A program made the translations under genes and the position numbers. From the NCBI RefSeq assembly GCF_000764305.2, contig NW_025943988.1, forward strand, positions 744,001-808,000: DNA of 64,000 bases. Reading direction: 5' to 3'. Positions 23,862-36,939 of this stretch are shown here, piece by piece. Each line of letters begins with the position of its first letter. Position 1 is the stretch's first letter. Below the pieces are notes generated by a model, which did no database searches, had not been told where the DNA came from, and was given only the letters and a program-made list of their open reading frames with translations. The stretch comes from Hyalella azteca (Eukaryota; Arthropoda; Malacostraca; Amphipoda; Hyalellidae).

Positions 23862-24765
23862 AGTATTCGATGAGTATGAAAGTAATCGAGGAGTACGAAA
23901 TTCTGCGATGAATACGAAATTCTTCGTTGAATACGAAATACTTCGATGAGTACAAAATTCTTCGCTGAGTACGAAATTCTTCGCTGAGTACGAAATTCTT
24001 CGCTGAGTACGAAATTCTTCGCTGAGTACGAAATTCTTCGCTGAGTACGCAATTCTTCGCTGAGTACGCAATTCTTTGCCGAGTACGAAATTCTTCGATG
24101 AATACGAAATTCTTCGCTGAGTACGAAATTCTTCGATGAATACGAAATTCTTCGTTGAATACGAAATTATTCGATGAGTACGAAATTCTTCGCTGAGTAC
24201 GCAATTCTTCGCTGAGTACGCAATTCTTTGCCGAGTACGAAATTCTTCGCTGAGTACGCAATTCTTTGCCGAGTACGAAATTCTTCGCTGAGTACGAAAT
24301 TCTTCTCTGAGTACGAAATTCTTCGCTGAGTACGAAATTCTTCGCTGAGTACGCAATTCTTTGCCGAGTACGAAATTCTTCGCTGAGTACAAAATCTTCG
24401 CTGAGTACAAAATTCTTCGCTGAGTACGAAATTCTTCGCTGAGTATGAAATTTTTCGCTGAGTACGAAATTCTTTGCCGAGTACGAAATTCTTCGATGAA
24501 TACGAAATTCTTAGCTGAGTACGAAATTCTTCGCTGAGAACGAAATTCTTCGATGAGTACGAAATTCTTCGCGGAGTACGAAAGTCTTCGATCGATGAGG
24601 AGGAAATTCTTCGATGGGTACGAAATTCTTCGCTGAGTGCGAAATTCTTCGCTGAGTACGAAAATTCTTCGCAGAGTACGAAATTCTTCGATGTGTACGA
24701 AATTTTTCGCTGAGTACGAAATTCTTCGATTAGTACGCATGCATTCGATGAGTACGAAATGAACG
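23862..24765 (-). repeat. Large minisatellite, 19-bp unit, about 47 copies
   Basis: The unit on the plus strand is CGCTGAGTACGAAATTCTT, with recurring variants: GATGAATACG, GCTGAGTACGCAATT and TTTGCCGAGTACG. Since 19 is not a multiple of three and the unit has no minus-strand stop, all three minus-strand frames stay open for 150-300 codons. All spell the same 19-residue repeat (RTQRRISYSAKNFVLSEEF and variants). On the plus strand every unit has an in-frame TGA once per three copies. The variants are not randomly ordered, so the array seems to have grown by duplication of multi-unit blocks. No promoter or start outside the array supports translation. Confidence 0.95.
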
Positions 24766-24769
24766 TAAC

Positions 24770-27700
24770 TAGCTGAGTTTTTAATTTCATAATTAATATA
24801 CTACTGGATACCGAGTGCGATGATTATGGTAATGATTATTATCAAAAATTATATTATGTTGCACATATTGTACAAATTGTACTGAGATATTGTTATGTTA
24901 ATAATAATACAGCTGTTATCGGAGTACTTAGAAAATAATGATACCCTGATAACTAGACAACTAAATATTTTCTTCCTGCATTAATGAGGGTGATTACATT
25001 TTCATATTGCACCATTCAATTTTATAAGCCTAAGCGCACTCTATATCCAATTTTTGTGAAGATTAAAAAATTTTGCTCACAAATTAGAGTAATATTTGTG
25101 AGAATGCATTTAATTGAAGAGAATCCGTCGTTGTATGGAATTAATATATTCTCTAATTTTGGGGATCTAGAGAGAACCTCGCATTTTCACGCAAAATTTA
25201 AAAGATTAACGAGATATCGGTGGCCAATAAACAACCGATGGCGGCCGGCCATAAAACGCCTATATTTTTTTGCCGGGCTGGCCCTGGTCCCGAGGGCGTG
25301 ACTGCTCTGCAACTTTGAACTCAAGACTGGAGGTGTGGCCGGGCACTCGAATAAATGAAGGGACTTTGTCCCAATAGCGATTAATTTTTGCCATTATGCG
25401 AGTTATCTTGAACAAGTTAGTCCCGGTAAAACGTTGCATTAGTGTTAAGTGAAAATTGCGTGTCACTATTGGGGCAATATGACTCATTCATTTTCCTCAG
25501 CGCGCACTGTTGGGGCCTGAACAGCAAACTTAGTATTCAGCAGTAAAAGATATATCGAGAAAATTCACATTTTCATTAAAAATGTCGGGACCCCAGCTCT
25601 ATTAAAAAATAAAAAATTCCATGATTTTAGTATAACGACTTGATATCCATGTATGTGCGCGGTTGAGAATAGAACGTGAATTGGCCAATAATTGGAGAAG
25701 CAATGCAAAAAAATGTAAATAATCAATTTCGAGAGGATTAGAACTATAATGAGCGCTCAACAGGGGAGCTGAAAAAATCTATAAGGCTCCAAATTTTTGA
25801 GCACCAAAGACGGCAGCTAAAATTTTAATTTTTTTTTCCGGGCGCTGATGCGTCGCACCGCTGCGTGGATGCGCGTAGCTAATTGAGTTGTACAACAAAT
25901 AGGCTCTCACGTTCCTAGAAGCGCCTCTAGTCTAATAAAAGATTCATGACCACATGTCGACGTACGAGTATAATCTTAAATTATTAGATGGGAAGACTAT
26001 CTTTGCACTTGATAAGCAATAAATTTTAAAATATCACCGTGAGATTTGAGGATATTGAAACCTTTGCACATTTGTTGCAGTAAGAACGCTCATACTTCTT
26101 ATTCGCTAGAAATTGCTACGCTATGTTGTTAGGGTTATTATGTCTTTTAATGATCTATTTAGGTTTCATTTTACAAAGTTTAATATCATTCCTGGCAATT
26201 AATTAACTTGCGATATTGATATTTTTACACTGATGATGTAGAAATTAGGTTAATTTATGAGTATTTTCATAATTAAAGAAATCTGGTTAATCAAATATTC
26301 GTTTGATCTCAATACTCGATAGTCAAAACAAATAGTGCATGAATTGGGAATAAAAAATGAGAGAGCACGAAATGAGGATTAGAAAACAAAGGAATGAATT
26401 GGAGACAAAGACTGAATAGAGAAGAGGATAAGAATTGTTTAATGACCGCATAATTTGAATACAAAACCAGCTAGTGAGGAAGGAAGAAAAAAAATATTTG
26501 CATTGACACAATCTGAGTTTAAAGGCAGATTTATATAGGAAATTTGATTTGTTGATTTAATGGCAAGTCTACTTCAATAACGATTATTTCAAAAAAGTTA
26601 GAAAAATTAAAATAAACAAACATCTAAAATTCATCGTGTTGAAAATACAATAAAAGATATTACGTATAGGAATGAAATCCAGTGAACCACTACTGTGGTA
26701 ACGACAGGCTTTCTTTATCACAGGCTTACTCAAAATGTGCGAGATGGTCAGATTCTAAATTTTCAAATTATAAAACTGAAATTTTCATATAAATTTCTAT
26801 TTGATGTGTAATATATTTTCCACAATACGAGAATAAAGTCTGCCACAGCAATTTTGGTTGTTTATTTTTCAGTAGATGGATTTGAGAAAAACACTGTTCG
26901 ACTAGAAAATCCCATGGATGACCATTTGTCTTAAATAGTTATTTTGGTAAAATACGAGTAAGCCTCCATTTTTGTGCTCTTTAGGTGGAGAAGTCATATT
27001 TTTCATTTCAAAAAGTTTAAATGTAAGCAATCTTGTGATTATTTTTCATTGCCATCTTACCTAATAATAGTGGAAAATTTAGGAATAGCATATGTTGACA
27101 ATCGACTTCGAAATAAGGCATAACGACAAGAACAAAATTTTGTATGCACTTTCATTCCCAGACAGAGAAGAAAACAGCCTTTTAATTCTTTTTCTTCCAA
27201 AGTGCATCAGGAGTAAACTCGTCATCGCTATATACTTCAGCTCAACTGAAGTTAATGCATTGTTTCTTTTCTCTTCGTATCATTGTGCACCCTTTAAAAT
27301 CCCAAGCATTTTATTCACCGTGAAAAATGTCCACCACACAACAGCTAAAGAACAACAGCAAACATCCGGTTAATTTATGGGGCCAGGATTTGGTTCAGTG
27401 TTGTTCATTTGGTCGACAAGTCCGGAACGCGTTCCTGGGATGAAACTGACGATGTCAACTCGAGAGAGTGATTAAATTCTTAATGAAATGTTAATGCTTT
27501 GACCGGTTCACGCACTCGAAACACAACTGAATTCTAAACACTTCCCTTTCTAGAATTCTTGTTCCATCCATTTCATGTTTTGAATAACGATTAAATGCAT
27601 CATTGAGCTACGGAATTTGTGGTCTAAATTGATTTTGAGTATAATTACAGAGGCGAAGATTTAATGTTTAATCTTACTGTAGAATATTAGTTTTCAAAGT

Positions 27701-29760
27701 GTTTCAGTTATAGTACGCTCATTTAATTGCGCCGCTATATTTTTTGGGTAACTCTCTAATTCTAATATTTATGCATTATGTATAATGTATGTAATACCTC
27801 CTAGTATAATAACAAAATTTCATTGTATTCTGTCTTCATTGGTTTTATTTTAAATTAATGGAAATACATTCAGGTTTTAAACTTCCATCATATTCGTCTC
27901 TCGTATAATTCACTGCTAAATGCATGGTCAAAATATCCTTGTGGATTCGAAGCAAAATTTCAAATGCGGTGCTAATTTTTTTAGACATGTAAAAATTGGT
28001 TCAGGTCTCACTCACAAACATTATAACTTCTTTATAAAACCCGACCGATGCAGAGACATTTTTTTAAACAAGCTTGAGGCTTAATGTCGCTAGATTGCTT
28101 ATATGGCAAATTCACTACAAACTTAAAAGCGAAGAAAACTCCAAACAAATTCACCATATCTCCATTGAAAACGGTTAGCAGTCCAGCTCCAGAGTCAGTT
28201 CAAAAAATCTAGAACACGGATGCAATCAGAAGTTAATAATGATAGGCACGTGTGCAGGTTCATCTAACTGGCATCGATAGTTTCGGGCGAATAATTTTTT
28301 TTCGCATTCTAACCTATTACAGACGGAGCCGTTGATTCTATTTATGCATTCATTTCTCATGTTGCAATTTGGATTCCAATTTTAAAGACATTCAAATGTA
28401 TATTACTATTGGCTGATACATCATTTACAGGAAGTCTGAAGCCATTGTTATTTATTATTAACAGACATTGTATAACATGACATATGAAAGTAAATCATGA
28501 CTTTATTATCTATAAGAATATGTTACGAAATTAAAATGGTTTGAATCATTCAGTGCAAGCCGATATATATACTTTAAAGTCACACTAAAATTCTACACAC
28601 CGGCCTTAGATAATTTTCATCAAGGAACAAAATTTATTATGATAAGCAACCAAAATACGTTTTACAAAAAATATTCGATATTTTTCTGTTCGGTTTTTAA
28701 GTGCGTGTAGTTAAGTTTTAGTAATCTCTCAAATGACAGCACGATATGTGAGTAGCATAATATGTGAGAAAACAAAAATAATAATTTATTCCATTTTTCT
28801 TCCTTAACATCAGTTCAACCAGCTTAGAATGACTTTCATCACAGATTCTGTTAACAAATATTTCAATATATCTGCAGACCAAATAGGGCCAAGTGTCTAG
28901 ACCAAGCGACCTAAAATATATACCCAGTTTGGAAACTGAAACAATAGCGTGAGAAGGTACACTCAGCAGCTACAAAGCATGATGGTCTTTCATCACTTGC
29001 TGCAATGCTATATCATGAGATATACTTAGCAAATGAAGCCCTTAATGTCTCTAATCACGGTCACATTACCAACCACTGCATGTAAAAGAGGGAACTTTCC
29101 GAGATTGCATTGAATACAAACAGCCTTATTAGGACAACATGAAAGCTGGCCCAAACCTCGAACAACGGACAATATAACGTGACTTTTTGTCCATTGAGGA
29201 AGATTTTGCCTGTACTTACTATTTATTTATTGACGATGAAAGATGCCTCGATTTTTGTTGTCGGAGTTTGCTCATTATTTTGAACAAGCTGTAATTGGAA
29301 GTACTCATGATTAATAATGAATTTTTTCATTGCTTATTTTATTAAATGAATCTAATGCCGGAAATCAATTGCTCCGAATAAGAAATACTGCATTTTCATA
29401 AATGCTTTCGTCAAGTTGACAGTCACAATAGGTTGTTAGAATTTGAAGAATTAAATTTAAACTCATCAAATCAATTGGCTGACGGCTTTACGATACGAAT
29501 ATTTATTTTTTTAGTTAAATGTATAGCATGCAGGTATACATGAGATAACATTCATATAACAGAAAAAGATAATATTTTGGCACAGTGCGTCTTTGGAATC
29601 CGTATCTCATGTGACCAACACGCGCTTTAATAATTACAAAGTCTAATGACAACGTGTAGATTGTGGCAATGAGTTAGCTATTGAATTACTAATAAGTACA
29701 CTATTGTAGAAAAATTCATCAATTTCTCGATGGAGATTTTAGACCCAGTGTTGATAAACC
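24770..29760. other. AT-rich DNA, no supported gene
   Basis: Five kilobases with only short frames. A small G+C-rich patch at about 25240-25310 has no recognisable content. A 93-codon plus-strand frame (27092-27373) begins at a TTG and is unrecognised. Confidence 0.5.
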
Positions 29761-29764
29761 ACGT

Positions 29765-29917
29765 TAAAAAATATAACTCAGTACTCACTGCAGTGAGTGA
29801 CAGAGAGCGCATTTTCTCGTCGACGAAAACGTGAAGTCACGGACGAACACACAGACGGACGGACATGGCGAGCACAATAGCGCCTTTTTCTCCATAAATG
29901 AAAAAATGCGCTAAAAA
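29765..29917 (-). repeat. Dispersed repeat with GTCC/GTCT core, copy 3
   Basis: Inverted relative to copies 1, 2 and 4. It has the palindrome ACTCACTGCAGTGAGT (about 29784), AGCGCATTTTCTCGTCGACG, GTGAAGTCACGGACG, a short (GGAC)n core and AAAAAATGCGCT at the other end. The core is the shortest in the window. Confidence 0.85.
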
Positions 29918-29919
29918 TC

Positions 29920-31400
29920 AACTCATCGCAAGGCTAATTATTTACATGGGAGATTTGGTCTTCCGCAGCGTGCAATACAAGCCTTATTTCCAAGCACAAG
30001 ATGAGCGCTGTGAACTACGACGCGATAAATAAGCTGGGCAGGCGTTGCTGCTGGAATTTAGCGTCCATCCCATACGTCAGCCTTCTGCTTGTGCTGTGCA
30101 GGAAATAAAATATTAACATGGGGTTCAGCGTCGAAACTGCAGGTAATTATTTGGTGCATTATGATATTTCATTGACCGTTAGCAAATATTTTCCAGTATC
30201 CGAAATACAAGGTGCTTCTAACAAAAAACATCGTAATTTATTTACATGAGCATTATACAGTGCAAAATATGTTTTATATTTTTATTGATATAGAGAATAG
30301 AGATTTTATTATTAATTCTTCTGCTAGTAGCGGGCAGAAGCAGCGGTTTCGTAATTCGTTTGCACTTTAAGCGAAATATTTTTGCAGCCATAACTGCATC
30401 AAATAAACGACAGTGGCCGTGGCTTGCAATTTTAGTATCAGAATTATAGTTAAATTCTTATGACACATGAGTCAATAAAATCCATCATCTTCATCCGTAA
30501 TTGCATTATTTAGGTGACAGTAGCAGCAGCTTGCAATTTTAACCTAATGGTTAAGTGGAAAATAAATAGTCTCTGTGGCAATCTCACGTCAGTCTCATCA
30601 GAAGGATAGCGCCATAATTACCGCGCATCAAGGCGAAATGAAGGCAGGATTACCCCCCGAATATCACCCAGGGGAGGCTGACACCTTCCTACTGAAGGCT
30701 AAGGATGCGTGGTATCATTTGCTTCAAGATGAGTCCCATGAAGCAGTAAATATATAGTCAAGTGAATAACTGAATTAATCAGATATTGAAGAAATAACTT
30801 TTGGGAAATATTGTTGATACAGAAACAGAACAATTGTCAGTGGGGAATAATTTTAGCGTATAAGCTACTTAATCGAACTTTTTTCAGTGCAGATTAAGTA
30901 AGTTTTAAGTTTTTTAAGTTTTTCAGTAAATAAAATAAAAATTAGCAATTTAATATATTCTTGTATTATTTTTATATTCAAATAATGAATATGATTAAGA
31001 AGTTTTAGGTATTTGTAGTTATTTATTGTCATCTTTAATTAATTGCATTGCGAAACTTGTTCGCCACAAACATTATTTGTTTTCGTTGATAATTTCTGAA
31101 CTTCAAATTCCGTGCCTTGCAAGGATTGTTCCTAATGAAAGTATATATTCCACCAGTATATAAATTATTTTATAAAATTTTAAGAGATCCTGCCGCCTAA
31201 CTTCAGGATATACTTCAAAATTTCGATATTTTTTCAACCTCGATCTAGTTTTGACTTTAAAACTTCATTTGTGATCTGTAAAAAACGTTTTCTCGACCAC
31301 TTTGACATGGATAAAATTGAGACGAAACATTTGTTTCTTTGAAGAAAAGAAACGGGTTAATGCGAGCGAAGTGCCACGGAATATGCCGATTTTCCTCAGA
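29920..31400. other. Spacer with weak local repeats
   Basis: Related segments containing GGCTTGCAATTTTA or CAGCTTGCAATTTTA occur at about 30420 and 30530. A 60-codon plus-strand frame at 30575-30757 has a balanced composition but is not recognised. No gene is supported. Confidence 0.4.
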
Positions 31401-31406
31401 AAAGCC

Positions 31407-31562
31407 ATTTTTAGCGCATTTTCTCATTTATGGAAAAAAGACGCTATTGTGCTCGTCATGTCCGTCTGTCCGTCCGTCTGTCTGTCCGTAACTTCACGGA
31501 CGGACGGACGAGAAAATGCGCTCTCTGTCACTCACTGTAGTGAGTACTGATCTAATTTTTTT
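31407..31562 (+). repeat. Dispersed repeat, copy 4, with altered core
   Basis: Same ends as the other copies (AGCGCATTTTCTC at 31412; GAGAAAATGCGCT at about 31510). After AACTTCAC, however, the usual GTTTTCGTCGACG is replaced by a (GGAC)n run, an inverted copy of the preceding (GTCC)n core. The centre is therefore a hairpin-forming GTCC/GGAC inverted repeat. Confidence 0.85.
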
Positions 31563-31564
31563 TA

Positions 31565-34200
31565 ATTTAGGGAACAGTTCGTTGCTAGTCGATTTCCGTA
31601 CAGAGGAGCTGCAACTTGCGCTTTTTCCCTTTCACTTGTTTCACAAGTGTTTTTTTGTCAAACTCGCCGTACATTTATAAATAGGAAGAAAACGAATAAT
31701 GAACTGCCATAAGTTTTAACTCAATAGTGGGTTGCAAAAATTTTTCTTAGCAAAAGTAGTACATCAATTATTGATTAAATGAACGGCAACTACTCGCTAA
31801 ATTTCGGTACGTAAACTGTGTAGATCACAGATAAAAATGCTTAAACTATTAGAGAAAATTTCAGAGTCGATCGCGTGCCCGAACATTGGTGCTTCATCGT
31901 GGGACTGAAAGCAGCAAAGTTGTTAAGAGGATCAGACTGGCAGGTTTATTCTAGCATTAAATGTTATTCTAAATACTTTTGTTTATGCTATAGAAATTTT
32001 AATAATTATTCAACGCTTAGTGCTCAAACCTTGCGCAGTTTTCCACATTGCCTGGAGAATGTTAGAATTAGTGCAATTTAGAGGCATTTTTTAAGTGGAA
32101 AACTTAAAATCTTAAAATGAACCGCTTAAAAATATGTAGGAGCTTAAAACTGATATTATTTAATAGTAGAAAACTTGAAAATAACACCGGCGGCTTAAAC
32201 AATTTATATTCAAATTGTGATGAGGGCGTATGCGGCATCCATTAAAATATTTATCTTTTATATTGTCCTTTTGAGAAGACACATTAATTAAAAATAGTGA
32301 ACCTCAAAAAATAAGCCAATTTTCGGCTTCATGCCAGTAAACGTCACACCTAATTTTCGGGGGTTGCCAAGAATAGACGAAAACAACGCTGAATTTAAAG
32401 ATAAATAGTAAATAATTTTTATACATTTTATGTATATTTAATTATTAGTTCTAAAAATGAAAACTGTAAAATTTGGTGAACGAAAATACCTTTTCTTTCT
32501 GTATTAAATTACAGCCAATAGGGGATTAAATTTGATTATTCAGCTCTCCAGCCCAGCAAAGGTTGAGAAAATTGTTACGATGGACGTTCATCACACGTGC
32601 TACTTCACAAGCAGTGAGGTAAGGAAATAAGGTCTAATTTCATTACTAATTTTTAGACATTAACTCCCACGTAATGAAGACTGTCTTTAAATAAAGACCT
32701 AATTAATAGAGTAATCCGCCTTTAAAATTGTTTTCCGATTAAATTCTTTTATCGCTAAACTGAGAACCATAAAAGGTTACTAAGAAGTTAATCAATTTGG
32801 TCTTTCTAGCAAGCACGGGATCGTGTTTCTTAAGCAAAAAAATACGTACACAGCTGTGCAATATTTGGCTTCTCCTAAAGACATACGATGGTTTTGATGC
32901 CAAGTTCAGAAAATTTAATTTTTCTCATAGAATACTTGACGGCAATAGCTTGAGACATGGCATTTGCGAAATTTTAACCGAAAGCTAATTTTACTCTGCT
33001 TTTGAGAAAGGAAGCAAATTTTTTCAAAAATACGTTTCTTCCATTGCTGAAAAATTAATCAAAAGTTAGAATTTTATTGTAAGCCAAGTAGCTAACTTAG
33101 ACCGAAATATGTGATGAGAGAAGTACAAGACGAAGTAGTTCCGCATATATTGTACATATTTCACTAGGAGTCTCGAATTTCTTAACCTCGAACGTTTGTT
33201 CATGAAGAATACATATCAAAATCCTAACTTTTTCTAAATCATCGTTTGGGATGGTCCAATGTAGCATTTCAGTTTTGGGGAAGACGCGAGCGAAACTAGC
33301 AGGAGCCGCGCACACCTCAACACCACCGACGTCCAGCGACGACTGAGGGCAAGCGTCTCTGGAATACTGAAACTGGAACGCCTTCCAGCTGAACGCCAGA
33401 TGGTTCTGCAGAATCGACTTGGAAATAAGGAAAAATTCCAGTGGCAGCTGGAAACTTTATTAATATTAAGTACACATGGTTATAGTCCTTGGGTCCATGT
33501 ACTCTATTCATAAGACTATTCTATTATTTACTAGAAAAAAAGTTTTTTTGTGTGTGTGTCTGATTCATTGTTTTTTAAGTTGCGAGGTGCAACTCTGTTC
33601 TGTTAATATTTTTTATTGGTGTTTTCATTATTTATGAATAAAGGTTGTTAATTTTTTAACCAATTTTTCCTTAAAAACTTTTGGTCAAAATTAAAATTGC
33701 ATTGATTCCCTCCATCACTGTTATCAAATAAAAACATTACTCTTAAATTCAGAAGACTTACATAAAAATATTCGAGGTGTTAAAGTTTATGGTTTTTCAT
33801 AACCTACACCAGCAACAACTGCAACAAAAGAAAAACTTTCGAACTGAAACTTTTTCAAGAGTTTATATTTGCAAAGTTTGATTCGCTTCGGTTTCGTCAT
33901 GTTTTGTCAAAGCCTTGCGATCTTTTAAAAATTTAAGAATTTATTTCTTTTTCGGGTACTTACAGAGAAAATCTTGTAGTAATTTAAAAACGTGGAAACT
34001 TTTCGAAAAAAACTTATTCCTGGATGCATAATTTATTCAAACTCCCAAAGTCTACAAGGACTTTAAGGCCATTTCAAGAGGCCAGGAGATTTCGAAATTG
34101 ATTGAGTTCCATGAAATTTTTAGAACCGTTTTGACACGATCCAGTGTCTAAGTGAAGAAAAGTTCAACGATCTCCCAAACTTCTTGTATATTTTCTTGCA
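31565..34200. other. AT-rich DNA, no supported gene
   Basis: Only short frames. A G+C-richer patch at about 33290-33440 has overlapping minus-strand frames of 60-70 codons without recognisable domains. Confidence 0.45.
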
Positions 34201-34212
34201 CGATATATTTTA

Positions 34213-34268
34213 TCGCAGGATCACGTATAGTTTATCGCAGGTCGCAGGATCACGTATAGTTTATCGCA
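34213..34268 (+). repeat. Tandem duplication, 29-bp period
   Basis: TCGCAGGATCACGTATAGTT followed by TATCGCA occurs at 34213 and again at 34242. Confidence 0.85.
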
Positions 34269-34279
34269 AGATAGTTTCA

Positions 34280-35160
34280 AAAGTATTTCACTTCTTTGGT
34301 CGGGCTCGTACACGTGATGTTTATGAATCACCAGCCATCACTGAGCGGAAGAGACCTAAAAGTGTCTTCCATTAGAGGATAGAATTTCCAGCCCGAACGC
34401 TTCCATGAGTTGAAGTTGAAGTTGCCTGTAGCGCAATCTTGCTGAGCGAATAGTAACAACATAAATAAAATTTATAAGATAAAGTTAGAAGTATCTTTAT
34501 ATATTGAATTTTATCGGAACTGAAAATGTATGGAAATTGCTGATATTTTATTTTCTAAGTAAGTTGTTGTTGACCTTGGCTAATGACTACAATCGTAATA
34601 TTTAAATGTTTTAGGCAATGATCTTATCACAAAATGAGCAACAGATTATTTTGTTAATTTTATTGCATGAACGTTTGTGAATAATGAAAGTGTTTCACTC
34701 CCACCATAAAATAGTTAATATAAACAACAAAGGAACGACAGAAATGTGAGTACATTAATTGCGCGTATACCTGATCACAAAATAGATCTTAAAATTTGAA
34801 ATTGCTGCTTGCTTATGCTAATCGAGCTTGCAATCTGAGATTCTTCCCGAGTATGAAAAAATTTACAAACGCATGTGAAATATAAAAAGTTGAAAATATA
34901 AGTAATTAAACCTGTGAGGATGTACGTGGAATGAGCGCTCGACTAAAAATATCTGTATTTGTAGGTTGTTTTTTTCAAGTAAACTTTTTGATGAGTTCGT
35001 CTGTGTAAAAAGTTTATTAATTACCTCGTATGTGATGAATATCTTGCAAATAAGTTTCATATTAAAAACTTAAGCTATTCTTCGTACTAGTAAACTTTAA
35101 CGAACGAAAAAACCTAGTAATACGCTATGAATATTCCAAAACACGATCATTACCTAAACG
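34280..35160. other. AT-rich spacer
   Basis: No feature seen beyond short chance frames. Confidence 0.5.
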
Positions 35161-35164
35161 AAGA

Positions 35165-35190
35165 TTACAAAAAGCCCTTGCTTTTTGTAA
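35165..35190 (+). other. Perfect hairpin, 11-bp stem, 4-base loop
   Basis: TTACAAAAAGC and its exact inverse GCTTTTTGTAA flank CCTT. The stem is too short for a microRNA precursor. It lies about 70 bp upstream of the acceptor-like site at 35257. Confidence 0.8.
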
Positions 35191-35257
35191 TTCAGTAAAC
35201 AGGCCGACATAGGCTGATATCAATTACTTTTTTTGCATTTTTTATAATTATTTACAG

Positions 35258-35640
35258 CGCAATGGCAAAATCAGAACAAAAGACACAAATGAAACGAAAA
35301 ACGTCAAAAGCATGGTTTTATTATATGTATAAGTTTCGGAAAATTGACGCGTGTATTCGCAAGAAGCTTTCACGTTTATTACCACACATCAAATTGTTCA
35401 ATTGTATGTTTTATTTCTACGAAAAAATTTTCAGGTTTCACCCGTTTTTACTTTTGAATTCAAATTGCCCTTCAAATTTGTTTGTTCATAAATCCATGTA
35501 TCTAGATTTCATGAATCACTTCACTCGTGACTTCGACATCGCCAGAAAAACTAGCTATGATACCTTGCGTAATCGGCTACGCTTTTCGTCTCAAAATAAA
35601 TATAATTATTAAGTATTATTCAATTTGTAATAAGAATAAA
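35258..35640 (+). CDS. Unassigned 116-codon frame after acceptor-like site
   Basis: A long T-rich tract ends in TTTACAG (AG at 35256-35257), a good match to a splice acceptor. ATG follows at 35262 and opens 116 codons to TAA at 35610-35612. AATAAA follows at 35635. The protein is basic at the start (MAKSEQKTQMKRKTSKAW), then rich in Phe, Tyr, Leu and Arg. It has no signal peptide or clear domain. The KTSKAWFYY stretch faintly recalls the SxVWxYF start of BED fingers in hAT transposases, but the expected zinc ligands are not evident, so this is not claimed. It may be a terminal exon, a transposon relic or chance. Confidence 0.25.
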
Positions 35641-35644
35641 ATAA

Positions 35645-36840
35645 CTTGGCATATTTTCCAATGAGCGCCCAACTCCTGAAATAATCCAGCTTAATTGCCG
35701 TCCGTTATTCACGAAAACAAACCTTAATCTGCTGGAATGCCACCTTGTTATTCAGCCACCGCATACTTGAGCTCAAACTTCTCATTATTAAGCTCCAAAA
35801 CACGAAAAGTCGGAAAACAATTCAGGATTCACTAATTGAGAGCTTGCGTGAACGACAAGATCTACGCATAACTTGTTGGCTGATAGGAAATACCTTTGAA
35901 GTTTGCGTTCAAAATTATCTTCGAATGTAGTGTGTTGGAAGCGAATTATTTGGATAATTGTTATAAAGTTAATTTTACAATTTTACTCGCGGTTTCTGCA
36001 ATTGATGTAAGAGAATTATTATTGTTTTTGTCGAAAACGGTCATGATTAAGTATTGTGTTCAACCATTGTTAAAGCATTTATATATTATTTGTTGTTATA
36101 TTATTTGTAGCTAGTTTCATATATAGATGAGAAGATTTTCTTGTTGAATCTTCAATGTCAATTTTAATTTCCTGGAACACTTGCAGTAGTTAAGATTTTC
36201 TCGCAAACTCAACAGGAAACACTTGAACTAGCGTCAGCGTCATTCTTATGATCATTTGAGATTATAATTCGTCCTCGAAAGTCAAGTTTCAAATAAAACT
36301 TGTAACAAACCGAATGAATAATTGGTTCTGCCAGCAATTTTTGTGTGAATGAATCCTGTTAGCAGGAAAAATGCTTTGATATTTCTGGAGCTTCGAAAGC
36401 CACAGCCCATTAGTTCGCTTGTGCTGGAAATGGTTCATGAGTTATTACAAAGGTTTATCCAACAATAATATTACCATGATCGCGATATCATGAATATACT
36501 GAAAGCCGAAGCTGTATTTTGTGCTACAAAACTTATCGTGTCGGTTGTCAGCGAGCCCCGATAACGATATTTTTTGAGCGTATTCCGTTCGGCGCACGGT
36601 TTATCTCGACCGTTTATAGCAACGAATAATACGAGCTTAGTGATGAATACGGCTGGTCACTAGCTTAGCCTCATCGCTTATTGGCATTCAATAACCCAAT
36701 AAGAAAAAATCTGAGTACGATTTCCTTTGTGAAGAGCGCATTGTTCTCGCTTGTGGCGCCTTCCGCGTTGTCATCTTCTTCTTAATGGTAGCGGAAGATA
36801 TTAACTCCTGAGGAATTATCTTCTTTTATATCTTAAAAAA
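35645..36840. other. AT-rich DNA, nothing identified
   Basis: Short frames only, at 35745-35930 and 35896-36114, with no recognisable content. Confidence 0.5.
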
Positions 36841-36848
36841 ATGTATTT

Positions 36849-36935
36849 GCACCGCAGTTTGAAGTTGGTGCACCGCAGTTTGAAGTTGATGCAAAAAATA
36901 CACCTCAGTTTGAAGTTGATCAGTTTGAAGTTGAT
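36849..36935 (+). repeat. Short tandem motif, 4 copies of CAGTTTGAAGTTG
   Basis: Copies near 36855, 36876, 36906 and 36921. The first two also share GCACCG, the third has CACCT and the fourth has lost it. Spacing varies (15-30 bp). Confidence 0.85.
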
Positions 36936-36939
36936 TTTG

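Noticed and set aside
23806..24790. Three long overlapping minus-strand frames as separate genes
   Set aside because: All three give the same 19-residue repeat because of the unit length. They count as one array, with no start or splice support.
35165..35190. microRNA precursor
   Set aside because: An 11-bp stem with a 4-base loop is far too short.
35262..35612. BED zinc finger or hAT transposase fragment
   Set aside because: Only a faint KTSKAWFYY resemblance; the cysteine/histidine ligands of a BED finger are not in place.
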